From contig OX031063.1 in NCBI GenBank assembly GCA_943736015.1, positions 31,244,172-31,308,171 on the forward strand: a stretch of 64,000 bases of DNA, written 5' to 3'. A model generated the notes under the pieces. The model searched no databases. It had not been told where the DNA came from and saw nothing but the letters and a program-made list of their open reading frames with translations. The DNA is from Tridacna crocea. Taxonomy: Eukaryota; Mollusca; Bivalvia; Cardiida; Cardiidae. Of this stretch, positions 53,301 through 64,000 are shown piece by piece. The translations under genes and the position numbers were made by a program. Positions within the stretch are counted from its first letter, which is position 1. Each line of letters begins with the position of its first letter.

Positions 53301-54164
53301 ACACAGTCAGAAAAAGAAAGCAGCAAGTGCCAAAGGGAACAATATTGTGCGAAGTACTGGTACAGCAAAGCATTGATCTCCCTCCTAATAGCTTGTATCT
53401 TTCTTTAAATTGAATCAAAAACTCTGCCTTTCAAGCCTCTTAAAATTCACTTCTGCAAAATTCTAAATATGTGGCCATCAGAATCTAGTGTTCACACATT
53501 TTGCTTTTTCCATCATTGTTCTTTACAAACAGTTACAATGTCTTCTTGCGCATAACAACCTTCCAGGAATAAATAAATACAGACTGGAAATGTATTTCCC
53601 TTTGTGAAAGTAAAATCTGCGGACTAACGACAATCACTTAGACTGAAAATATGCTCTGTAGAATTAATGACTGTTATACTGACAGGGAGCAATCTTATAT
53701 CAGCGCTCATTATTATTTCGACTATGTTATATGAGAAAAGCAGCCAGTGTCAAAGGGAACAACATTGTGCGAAGTACTGGTAAATAGTTATCCTCCCTGT
53801 AAAAGCTTATATTTTCTTGAATCCGCACCTGTGCATCATTTTTCTGCACAAAATGTTAAAATTTGTTCTTGCACATAAAATCCCTTTAGAAATCAAGTAA
53901 ACATGTAAAAATCAAATTCACTTCCCTCTCTCTCTCAGATCGTATTGCCCAGTTGCTTGGTCGGTAAAGTACATGGCTTATAACCTATACACTCGCAGGT
54001 CCACTCCCCAAGCTGTACCAATTTCTGTCTAGTGGTTTGGAAAGACTGTTACAAGAGCACTGACCGCGCCATTTACCTGACATCTAGGTAAAACACCATT
54101 AAAAACAACATGCAAACACAGAAATCTAACTCCGCTACAACATCCAGCACTACCAACTTAATCG

Positions 54165-54195
<31 letters not shown>

Positions 54196-54827
54196 AGCAA
54201 TTCTTAGAAAGCTTCACAACTGCCGTAAACTTGAACAGCTTTACTCAATACAAGTTTAGTTCACTTTTCAACACTGTTAAAAGAAATCGGAAAAAACATA
54301 TTTGTTCTACAAATCAGCTCCATTTCTGTACTCGATTTCCAACTTGGCCAAAGTATTTCAAATTGCTTATCCACAGTTTTTCCTTTTATTATCTTAAGAA
54401 GTTTTGATTCTTTCCAAAAGATCAGTAAACAACAAGTAAATAAAAACTTATTATTCTAGTGCTTTTTCATGATATTGTGACAACCTTCGGGATATGATAC
54501 CAGTACTTTCTCCTTTTATAGCAAGATCTTTTAAAGGTAATGCAAACAAGACTTATAAAACATATTTCTCGCTTACCTTATCGATATCCCGTCTATTGAT
54601 CGATTAACTTCAAAAGTAGACTTCGGCAACATAGTCCTTTGCTTCATCACTTCTTTACAAGATCAGATTGTGTCAAGGATTCCTAAACATGAAATATCAA
54701 AAAACACATTCTCTCTTTCTGTCTGTCTGTCTGTCTCTCAGCATCACTGACCAAAGGTCTATAGTTCGATTTCTCGGCCAATCTTATTTTCTGTGTCAGG
54801 ATTCGGGAAGGTAGAAAGGAAAGGACC

Positions 54828-54829
54828 CT
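54828..54829 (+). other. 117-bp deletion junction, unit 11
   Basis: Same ggaccc/tgaac junction as unit 10, so it descends from one event. Confidence 0.95.
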
Positions 54830-55291
54830 GAACAAATAGAAAACAAAACTTCATCAGCGTAATTCTCAGCTAAGTTGCTCAGTTGATGCCATGATCGGCC
54901 TGAAACTTGGGGTTAACAGGTTCGATTTCCCAGCTGTTGCAATTTTTATCCGAGATTTGATATTATTTTCTCGTCACTCCGCATTTTCTTTCCCTTCTTT
55001 CAATTCACAACACAACTGGACATCACTTTTCTTTACAAAAATGTTACCATTTCTTCTCGCACATAACAACCCTCCAGGAATAAAAGTAGCGGCAAAGTAA
55101 TGTTTCACGATTAAAACCCAAGGTTCTATAGTTCGATAGCCCGGCTATTCTAATTTTCTTTTTCAGGATTGGTGCGTGCCATATAACTGAAATTATGTTG
55201 AAATCGTCAGATCGGGCTCATAACTTTCATTTTCGTTAACATGGCTCCCTTAAAGATATGATCGATCACAAAATCTTCATCAGCATGATTT

Positions 55292-55379
55292 TTTACCTTA
55301 GTTGCTCAGTTGATGACGAACGAGGCCTGAAACTAGGGGTTCTCGGGTTCGATTCCCCAGCTATTCGACTCTATTTTTT
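55292..55379 (+). repeat. tRNA-like head T5, unit 11 (T6 run)
   Basis: Same boxes; 6-T run at 55374-55379. Confidence 0.65.
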
Positions 55380-56224
55380 AAGTTTTGATTACATGACAAG
55401 CGTCATTCATTATACATCGCTCACATTTTGCCCCTTAAATTCAGAAAAGAACTCCTACCTGGTTTTTTATGAAATGTAACTATGTCTACTCGTATAGAAC
55501 AATCCACAAGGCATAAATGAAAACTTCAAAATCAGCTAATTTCCTTCAATCCCGCTCTCACTCCCTCTCTCTTTAGACCGTCCATCATTAGCCAAGGCAG
55601 CGGCAAAGTAACGTTCCAGGCTTTAAACTGAAGGTTCTATGGTTCGAATCCCAGCATATCTAATTTCCATCTTTAGACCAGTTATATTTTAGTTTTATAA
55701 TTATAGGTCTCCTCTGTTTCTGGGGACTTTTACCACCCATATGCCACAGAGGCGAAGGGAGCCACCAATTTCTAAGGCCCCGAGTGGCGGGGGCCCTATT
55801 AAATTTTCATCGCTCACAGATTTTTTTGTTTTGGAATAATGTGCAAGGTACTGGTAAGTGAAATTCCAACACAGCATGGATGGTGCACATATAACTGATA
55901 TGACTGAAATAATACACTTTCAACTCTGTATGAATCCGCTACAAAAAATTACACTCAAAATTACGGACTCGGGGAGCATCATATCAAGTAAGAAATGATC
56001 ATACAGACTGAGGAAAATATGAGAAAGGAAGCAAATTACTTTTTTAAAAGGAAAAGTATGGGCATCATGGTAAGAGAATACAGTCTTTCAAACGTAAGAC
56101 ACACAACAAGGATACCACAGCTGCAATATCAAGTTTGCCACTAGATAGATAGATATACAGAAAGATAGATAGGTAGATAGATATGTAGATAGAGTGATAG
56201 AAAGATAGATAGATAGAATTAAAA

Positions 56225-56246
56225 AGATAGATAGATAGAATTAAAA
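56225..56246 (+). repeat. 22-bp tandem duplication, unit 12
   Basis: A perfect tandem copy of the preceding 22 bases, so it is probably closer to the original duplication than the unit 10 version. Confidence 0.93.
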
Positions 56247-59200
56247 GTACAAAAAGCGAAAGAAATTGATGGGATAGTGAGACGAGAGGAAAGTTTGAAG
56301 GAAGGAAAACGAAGTCAAGGGAGACAGAAAGAGAGAACTTGACAGAATAGATAAATAGAAAATGAGACAGAAGATAGTGGAATAGCGAAAGAGACAGAAA
56401 GAAACAGAGACAGAGAGACTGTGTTAAAGGAGGCAGTGAGATACAGATAGAAAGAGGGAGGAAAAGAAATAGGAAGGGATAGAGAGAGAAATATAGAGCG
56501 AGAGGAAGACAGAAAGCGAGAGAGAGAGAGAGACAGAGATACAGCAAGAGACTGAGAGTGGAAGTCAGTGTTGAGAGAAAGATAAAATGAGGAGCAGAGA
56601 GTAAGACAAACAGTTCGAACGGCAGTAGACAGAGAAGAAGGGCCAAAGAGAGAAAAAGAGAGAAACAATAGAGATAGACAAATGGAGAGAAATGTAGAGA
56701 GACAGAAATAGCGAAACCAGAGATAGAAATAGATATCAAAATGAAGAAGAGATAGAGAGTGAGAGATTACAGAAATGAGGGTGATTACATTATTTTCAGA
56801 TCGTTCAGACTGAGGGTTAAGATCATGAAGAAGACGTTGAGGCCGAAGAGTTATCGGTGAAACACAGGGTTCATAAGTTTCGTCATCGGAAGGCACATTC
56901 AATTAAGTTAGGTTCAAATATGAAAAAAACAGAATAAACAAGCTAATCGAGCATTGGGTTGAAATAATAGAAGGACATTGTTTCATGGTTTGGGGGAACA
57001 TCGAACTTAGAACGTATTTCACCGCCTGAGACAAAGTAAAAGGAACCAAAAGAACACATTTCCGACTGGCGTTGCAGGCTAACAGGAAGGGAGTAAAATC
57101 TCTGGAAGGACACAGGCTTGTAGCTTGATCAAACATCTCACTCACCAAGGCTGCCATCTCAATTCTTAAAATAACATAAAGCAAGCTGTTGTAGTAACCA
57201 ATGGACAGAGGATACATCTTCGAACTGTGGGCATATCAAGAAGGCAAGCGATACAGTCTAATTGAAAACGGGTAAATTTTAAGACAGAACACAGCTTTAG
57301 GGCCTTATGGTATATACGAGTGACTTAGACTGAGGGTTTTCCATTCCTTACTTTGGGTTCAACGATCTAATCTTTTAAGACTGGAAGAAAAGTTGCATTT
57401 GGGATACTCTGAAATTACTCTTACAGATTTAAAGTACATGTCAGGAAAAGAGTGCATAGACAATCTCTGCATAAGGCACCATATGATTGAGGCAGTGGTT
57501 CAGGGCCTGGGGGCTACGTTCAACTGACTAAAGGGACGATTTCAAAGTCTTAGAGGATACGAAATAGAATGGCGAAACATTCCACGAACCGAGGATACAA
57601 TCTCAAGGACTCAATACGCTTGTTACGAATTCATGGTTGGTTTGGGGCGCTGTGAATATGAAATCGCCGACTGGGGGTACAGGCTTCGGAACTTGTGCAG
57701 TAACAGAAAGGTAGAATGACACTTTCAGGACCTATTGGCAGGCAATTTCAAGCGGTATGGAGCTCGAAACTAAAGGTGTAAACTCAAAGAAAAACAATAA
57801 ATATTTCTCGGACTGAGGGTACATCTCTTCAACTACAGGTAAATCAAACAGACTGAAAGGGGTAATGCATGGCATTTCCTTAAATTGAAATTAAAAACAA
57901 GTTTATAGACCATTTGCATTTGACAGACCGACGATACATCTTACAGAAACACACATACAAGGGACCAAAAGGTGATTATTAATATCGAATAACTTCCAGA
58001 GGTAAGGTTTATCTCAGTGACTAAGGCTAAAGCTGAATGAAGTAGAAAAATAAGGAACTAGTTGATTCTCAAGCGTTCGTCGACTCAGCTCATGGTATTG
58101 AGTTCATCTCACAAATTGAGGGTACATACTGGGATTGGGTTAAATGAGATTAAAGACGATGGTAAGGACTAATGGGCTAGTAATACGGACTAAATGTATT
58201 TTTCCCGATATGAAAGAACAACCTGTGGACTGACGATACAATCAGTAAGAAACAGAGATTACTTGTTTTATGGAACTGATGCGGCAAAGTATCTTCTCAT
58301 CTCAGTGCTGATAATCCTTCAAACACAGTCAGAAAAAGAAAGCAGCAAGTGCCAAAGGGAACAATATTGTGCGAAGTACTGGTACAGCAAAGCATTGATC
58401 TCCCTCCTAATAGCTTGTATCTTTCTTTAAATTGAATCAAAAACTCTGCCTTTCAAGCCTCTTAAAATTCACTTCTGCAAAATTCTAAATATGTGGCCAT
58501 CAGAATCTAGTGTTCACACATTTTGCTTTTTCCATCATTGTTCTTTACAAACAGTTACAATGTCTTCTTGCGCATAACAACCTTCCAGGAATAAATAAAT
58601 ACAGACTGGAAATGTATTTCCCTTTGTGAAAGTAAAATCTGCGGACTAACGACAATCACTTAGACTGAAAATATGCTCTGTAGAATTAATGACTGTTATA
58701 CTGACAGGGCGCAATCTTATCTCAGCGCTCATTATTATTTCGACTATGTTATATGAGAAAAGCAGCCAGTGTCAAAGGGAACAACATTGTGCGAAGTACT
58801 GGTAAATAGTTATCCTCCCTGTAAAAGCTTATATTTTCTTGAATCCGCACCTCTGCATCATTTTTCTGCACAAAATGTTAAAATTTGTTCTTGCACATAA
58901 AATCCCTTTAGAAATCAAGTAAACATGTAAAAATCAAATTCACTTCCCTCTCTCTCTCAGATCGTATTGCCCAGTTGCTTGGTCGGTAAAGTACATGGCT
59001 TATAACCTATACACTCGCAGGTCCACTCCCCAAGCTGTACCAATTTCTGTCTAGTGGCTAGTGGTTTGGAAAGACTGTTACAAGAGCACTGACCGCGCCA
59101 TTTACCTGACATCTAGGTAAAACACCATTAAAAACAACATGCAAACACAGAAATCTAACTCCGCTACAACATCCAGCACTACCAACTTAATCGTCATCAT

Positions 59201-59850
59201 CATCATCATCATCATCCAAGCAATTCTTAGAAAGCTTCACAACTGCCGTAAACTTGAACAGCTTTACTCAATACAAGTTTAGTTCACTTTTCAACACTGT
59301 TAAAAGAAATCGGAAAAAACATATTTGTTCTACAAATCAGCTCCATTTCTGTACTCGATTTCCAACTTGGCCAAAGTATTTCAAATTGCTTATCCACAGT
59401 TTTTCCTTTTATTATCTTAAGAAGTTTTGATTCTTTCCAAAAGATCAGTAAACAACAAGTAAATAAAAACTTATTATTCTAGTGCTTTTTCATGATATTG
59501 TGACAACCTTCGGGATATGATACCAGTACTTTCTCCTTTTATAGCAAGATCTTTTAAAGGTAATGCAAACAAGACTTATAAAACATATTTCTCGCTTACC
59601 TTATCGATATCCCGTCTATTGATCGATTAACTTCAAAAGTAGACTTCGGCAACATAGTCCTTTGCTTCATCACTTCTTTACAAGATCAGATTGTGTCAAG
59701 GATTCCTAAACATGAAATATCAAAAAACACATTCTCTCTTTCTGTCTGTCTGTCTGTCTCTCAGCATCACTGACCAAAGGTCTATAGTTCGATTTCTCGG
59801 CCAATCTTATTTTCTGTGTCAGGATTCGGGAAGGTAGAAAGGAAAGGACC

Positions 59851-59852
59851 CT
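59851..59852 (+). other. 117-bp deletion junction, unit 12
   Basis: Same ggaccc/tgaac junction as units 10 and 11. Confidence 0.95.
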
Positions 59853-60311
59853 GAACAAATAGAAAACAAAACTTCATCAGCGTAATTCTCAGCTAAGTTG
59901 CTCAGTTGATGCCATGATCGGCCTGAAACTTGGGGTTAACAGGTTCGATTTCCCAGCTGTTGCAATTTTTATCCGAGATTTGATATTATTTTCTCGTCAC
60001 TCCGCATTTTCTTTCCCTTCTTTCAATTCACAACACAACTGGACATCACTTTTCTTTACAAAAATGTTACCATTTCTTCTCGCACATAACCCTCCAGGAA
60101 TAAAAGTAGCGGCAAAGTAATGTTTCACGATTAAAACCCAAGGTTCTATAGTTCGATAGCCCGGCTATTCTAATTTTCTTTTTCAGGATTGGTGCGTGCC
60201 ATATAACTGAAATTATGTTGAAATCGTCAGATCGGGCTCATAACTTTCATTTTCGTTAACATGGCTCCCTTAAAGATATGATCGATCACAAAATCTTCAT
60301 CAGCATGATTT

Positions 60312-60399
60312 TTTACCTTAGTTGCTCAGTTGATGACGAACGAGGCCTGAAACTAGGGGTTCTCGGGTTCGATTCCCCAGCTATTCGACTCTATTTTTT
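60312..60399 (+). repeat. tRNA-like head T5, unit 12 (T6 run)
   Basis: Same boxes; 6-T run at 60394-60399. Confidence 0.65.
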
Positions 60400-61138
60400 A
60401 AGTTTTGATTACATGACAAGCGTCATTCATTATACATCGCTCACATTTTGCCCCTTAAATTCAGAAAAGAACTCCTACCTGGTTTTTTATAAAATGTAAC
60501 TATGTCTACTCGTATAGAACAATCCACAAGGCATAAAGTGAAAACTTCAAAATCAGCTAATTTCCTTCAATCTCGCTCTCACTCCCTCTCTCTTTAGACC
60601 GTCCATCATTAGCCAAGGCAGCGGCAAAGTAACGTTCCAGGCTTTAAACTGAAGGTTCTATGGTTCGAATCCCAGCATATCTAATTTCCATCTTTAGACC
60701 AGTTATATTTTAGTTTTATAATTATAGGTCTCCTCTGTTTCTGGGGACTTTTACCACCCATATGCCACAGAGGCGAAGGCAGCCACCAATTTCTAAGGCC
60801 CCGAGTGGCGGGGGCCCTATTAAATTTTCATCGCTCACAGATTTTTTTGTTTTGGAATAATGTGCAAGGTACTGGTAAGTGAAATTCCAACACAGCATGG
60901 ATGGTGCACATATAACTGATATGACTGAAATAATACACTTTCAACTCTGTATGAATCCGCTACAAAAAAATTACACTCAAAATTACGGACTGGGGGAGCA
61001 TCATATCAAGTAAGAAATGATCATACAGACTGAGGAAAATATGAGAAAGGAAGCAAATTACTTTTTTAAAAGGAAAAGTATGGGCATCATGGTAAGAGAA
61101 TACAGTCTTTCAAACGTAAGACACACAACAAGGATACC

Positions 61139-64000
61139 ACAGCTGCAATATCAAGTTTGCCACTAGATAGATAGATATACAGAAAGATAGATAGGTAGAT
61201 AGATATGTAGATAGAGTGATAGAAAGATAGATAGATAGAATTAAAAGTACAAAAAGCGAAAGAAATTGATGGGATAGTGAGACGAGAGGAAAGTTTGAAG
61301 GAAGGAAAACGAAGTCAAGGGAGACAGAAAGAGAGAACTTGACAGAATAGATAAATAGAAAATGAGACAGAAGATAGTGGAATAGCGAAAGAGACAGAAA
61401 GAAACAGAGACAGAGAGACTGTGTTAAAGGAGGCAGTGAGATACAGATAGAAAGAGGGAGGAAAAGAAATAGGAAGGGATAGAGAGAGAAATATAGAGCG
61501 AGAGGAAGACAGAAAGCGAGAGAGAGAGAGAGACAGAGATACAGCAAGAGACTGAGAGTGGAAGTCAGTGTTGAGAGAAAGATAAAATGAGGAGCAGAGA
61601 GTAAGACAAACAGTTCGAAAGGCAGTAGATAGAGAAGAAGGGCCAAAGAGAGAAAAAGAGAGAAACAATAGAGATAGACAAATGGAGAGAAATGTAGAGA
61701 GACAGAAATAGCGAACCAGAGATAGAAATAGATATCGAAATGAAGAAGAGATAGAGAGTGAGAGATTACAGAAATGAGGGTGATTACATTATTTTCAGAT
61801 CGTTCAGACTGAGGGTTAAGATCATGAAGAAGACGTTGAGGCCGAAGAGTTATCGGTGAAACACAGGGTTCATAAGTTTCGTCATCGGAAGGCACATTCA
61901 ATTAAGTTAGGTTCAAATATGAAAAAAAAAACAGAATAAACAAGCTAATCGAGCATTGGGTTGAAATAATAGAAGGACATTGTTTCATGGTTTGGGGGAA
62001 CATCGAACTTAGAACGTATTTCACCGCCTGAGACAAAGTAAAAGGAACCAAAAGAACACATTTCCGACTGGCGTTGCAGGCTAACAGGAAGGGAGTAAAA
62101 TCTCTGGAAGGACACAGGCTTGTAGCTTGATCAAACATCTCACTCACCAAGGCTGCCATCTCAATTCTTAAAATAACATAAAGCAAGCTGTTGTAGTAAC
62201 CAATGGACAGAGGATACATCTTCGAACTGTGGGCATATCAAGAAGGCAAGCGATACAGTCTAATTGAAAACGGGTAAATTTTAAGACAGAACACAGCTTT
62301 AGGGCCTTATGGTATATACGAGTGACTTAGACTGAGGGTTTTCCATTCCTTACTTTGGGTTCAACGATCTAATCTTTTAAGACTGGAATAAAAGTTGCAT
62401 TTGGGATACTCTGAAATTACTCTTACAGATTTAAAGTACATGTCAGGAAAAGAGTGCATAGACAATCTCTGCATAAGGCACCATATGATTGAGGCAGTGG
62501 TTCAGGGCCTGGGGGCTACGTTCAACTGACTAAAGGGACGATTTCAAAGTCTTAGAGGATACGAAATAGAATGGCGAAACATTCCACGAACCGAGGATAC
62601 AATCTCAAGGACTCAATACGCTTGTTACGAATTCATGGTTGGTTTGGGGCGCTGTGAATATGAAATCGCCGACTGGGGGTACAGGCTTCGGAACTTGTGC
62701 AGTAACAGAAAGGCAGAATGACACTTTCAGGACCTATTGGCAGGCAATTTCAAGCGGTATGGAGCTCGAAACTAAAGGTGTAAACTCAAAGAAAAACAAT
62801 AAATATTTCTCGGACTGAGGGTACATCTCTTCAACTACAGGTAAATCAAACAGACTGAAAGGGGTAATGCATGGCATTTCCTTAAATTGAAATTAAAAAC
62901 AAGTTTATAGACCATTTGCATTTGACAGACCGACGATACATCTTACAGAAACACACATACAAGGGACCAAAAGGTGATTAATCATATCGAATAACTTCCA
63001 GAGGTAAGGTTTATCTCAGTGACTAAGGCTAAAGCTGAATGAAGTAGAAAAATAAGGAACTAGTTGATTCTCAAGCGTTCGTCGACTCAGCTCATGGTAT
63101 TGAGTTCATCTCACAAATTGAGGGTACATACTGGGATTGGGTTACATGGGATTAAAGACGATGGTAAGGACTAATGGGCTAGTAATACGGACTAAATGTA
63201 TTTTTCCCGATATGAAAGAACAACCTGTGGACTGAGGATACAATCAGTAAGAAACAGAGATTACTTGTTTTATGGAACTGATGCGGCAAAGTATCTTCTC
63301 ATCTCAGTGCTGATAATCCTTCAAACACAGTCAGAAAAAGAAAGCAGCAAGTGCCAAAGGGAACAATATTGTGCGAAGTACTGGTACAGCAAAGCATTGA
63401 TCTCCCTCCTAATAGCTTGTATCTTTCTTTAAATTGAATCAAAAACTCTGCCTTTCAAGCCTCTTAAAATTCACTTCTGCAAAATTCTAAATATGTGGCC
63501 ATCAGAATCTAGTGTTCACACATTTTGCTTTTTCCATCATTGTTCTTTACAAACAGTTACAATGTCTTCTTGCGCATAACAACCTTCCAGGAATAAATAA
63601 TAAAGACTGGAAATGTATTTCCCTTTGTGAAAGTAAAATCTGCGGACTAACGACAATCACTTAGACTGAAAATATGCTCTGTAGAATTAATGACTGTTAT
63701 ACTGACAGGGCGCAATCTTATCTCAGCGCTCATTATTATTTCGACTATGTTATATGAGAAAAGCAGCCAGTGTCAAAGGGAACAACATTGTGCGAAGTAC
63801 TGGTAAATAGTTATCCTCCCTGTAAAAGCTTATATTTTCTTGAATCCGCACCTCTGCATCATTTTTCTGCACAAAATGTTAAAATTTGTTCTTGCACATA
63901 AAATCCCTTTAGAAATCAAGTAAACATGTAAAAATCAAATTCACTTCCCTCTCTCTCTCAGATCGTATTGCCCAGTTGCTTGGTCGGTAAAGTACATGGC
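61139..64000 (+). repeat. Array unit 13, partial (first 2862 bp), cut by window edge
   Basis: Reverts to the long form: 10-A run near 61922, no 22-bp duplication, gcgaaccag without the extra A. It shares aagcgatacag and gttacatgggatta with unit 9. Private change ggaataaaagttgc near 62388. The window ends before the site of the 117-bp deletion. Confidence 0.97.

Larger units (their letters stand above)
51112..56116 (+). repeat. Array unit 11 (5005 bp), shortest unit
   Basis: Carries the 117-bp deletion (junction 54828/54829) and the 7-A allele but not the 22-bp duplication. Private changes: loss of one copy of a 7-bp direct repeat (ctagtgg, near 54030), an extra CA in the cacacacatac run near 52925, an extra G near 52621, one extra GA dinucleotide near 51495, and gacagggagcaatcttatatc near 53680-53700. 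Nine ATC repeats. Its end matches the end of unit 9. Confidence 0.97.
56117..61138 (+). repeat. Array unit 12 (5022 bp), twin of unit 10
   Basis: Shares with unit 10 the 22-bp duplication (56225-56246, here a perfect tandem copy), the 7-A run, seven ATC repeats, the 117-bp deletion (junction 59851/59852) and the single-base variants gttcgaacggc and atatcaaaatg. It differs by a 3-base loss (aac) near 60089. Confidence 0.97.
1..64000 (+). repeat. Macrosatellite array, ~5.12-kb unit, 12.56 copies, head to tail
   Basis: The same 5.1-kb sequence restarts at 1, 5119, 10238, 15356, 20474, 25598, 30716, 35834, 40961, 46087, 51112, 56117 and 61139, read from the recurring start acagctgcaatatcaagttt. 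All copies have the same orientation. No unique sequence interrupts them and neither end of the array is seen, so its true length is unknown and exceeds 64 kb. Most copies differ by a few single bases; units 10-12 carry larger indels. The phase is arbitrary because the window starts inside the array. Sub-features described for unit 1 recur in the other units at nearly the same offset (add the unit start minus 1, then correct for the indels listed under each unit). The unit contains no recognised gene; it is built from simple repeats, a decayed minisatellite and tRNA-derived modules. Confidence 0.98.

Noticed and set aside
1-64000. Histone, 5S rRNA, rDNA or snRNA gene cluster (usual tandem gene arrays with units of several kb)
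   Set aside because: No histone-like frame, no recognisable 5S internal control region, no rRNA core sequence and no snRNA start was seen on either strand.
1-64000. CRISPR array or bacterial/phage system
   Set aside because: The repeats are 5.1 kb long with no spacers, there are no long coding frames, and the microsatellites and Pol III boxes indicate eukaryotic nuclear DNA.
1-64000. Tandem copies of an LTR retrotransposon or LINE
   Set aside because: No reverse transcriptase, integrase or gag-like frame, no paired LTRs and no target-site duplication was seen within the unit.

Overview
The whole window lies inside one head-to-tail tandem array. A unit of about 5.12 kb occurs twelve times in full and once in part (2,862 bases), always in the same orientation, and neither edge of the array is reached. 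With the phase set at the first base of the window, the units start at 1, 5119, 10238, 15356, 20474, 25598, 30716, 35834, 40961, 46087, 51112, 56117 and 61139. Their lengths are 5118, 5119, 5118, 5118, 5124, 5118, 5118, 5127, 5126, 5025, 5005 and 5022, then the partial unit. I find no convincing protein-coding gene, rRNA, complete tRNA, CRISPR array or bacterial-type operon. The open frames are short, and the longest (about 263 codons, minus strand) is an antisense reading of a purine-rich simple-sequence tract.

The content points to eukaryotic nuclear DNA, most likely from an animal. It holds GATA, GA, CTGT and ATC microsatellites, tRNA-derived SINE-like segments with Pol III A and B boxes, and AT-rich non-coding DNA. 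The ATC-tailed SINE-like element and the CTGT/GATA tracts recall mollusc and cephalopod genomes, but that is an impression, not an identification. The best description is a macrosatellite, that is, a satellite with a multi-kilobase composite unit.

Layout of one unit, in unit 1 coordinates. 1-640 is a purine-rich strand-asymmetric tract that starts with (GATA)n and contains (GA)n. 660-2115, with outliers at 2506-2542 and 4967-5025, holds many diverged copies of a motif near GACTGAGGRTACATC; their spacings cluster near 20, 40 and 60 bases, which suggests a decayed ~20-bp minisatellite. 2150-2790 is a direct duplication with an offset of 419 bases. 2822-3075 is a SINE-like element with a tRNA-like head, a body and an (ATC)n tail. 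3076-3600 is AT-rich and unassigned. 3600-4660 holds five more tRNA-like heads inside diverged, tandemly duplicated modules of about 425-510 bases. 4660-4966 is unassigned apart from a GC-rich hairpin.

Units differ by single bases, microsatellite length and a few indels, and the differences fall in blocks. In the 3339-4255 part of the unit, units 1-4 share one haplotype, units 5-8 a second and units 9-12 a third. Units 10-12 also share a 117-bp deletion and a 7-A allele of a poly-A run. Units 10 and 12 share a 22-bp tandem duplication. A segment of about 6 kb around unit 10 recurs 10.03 kb downstream around unit 12, a two-unit higher-order repeat. The pattern fits amplification of groups of units by unequal exchange or rolling-circle-like duplication, followed by local homogenisation.
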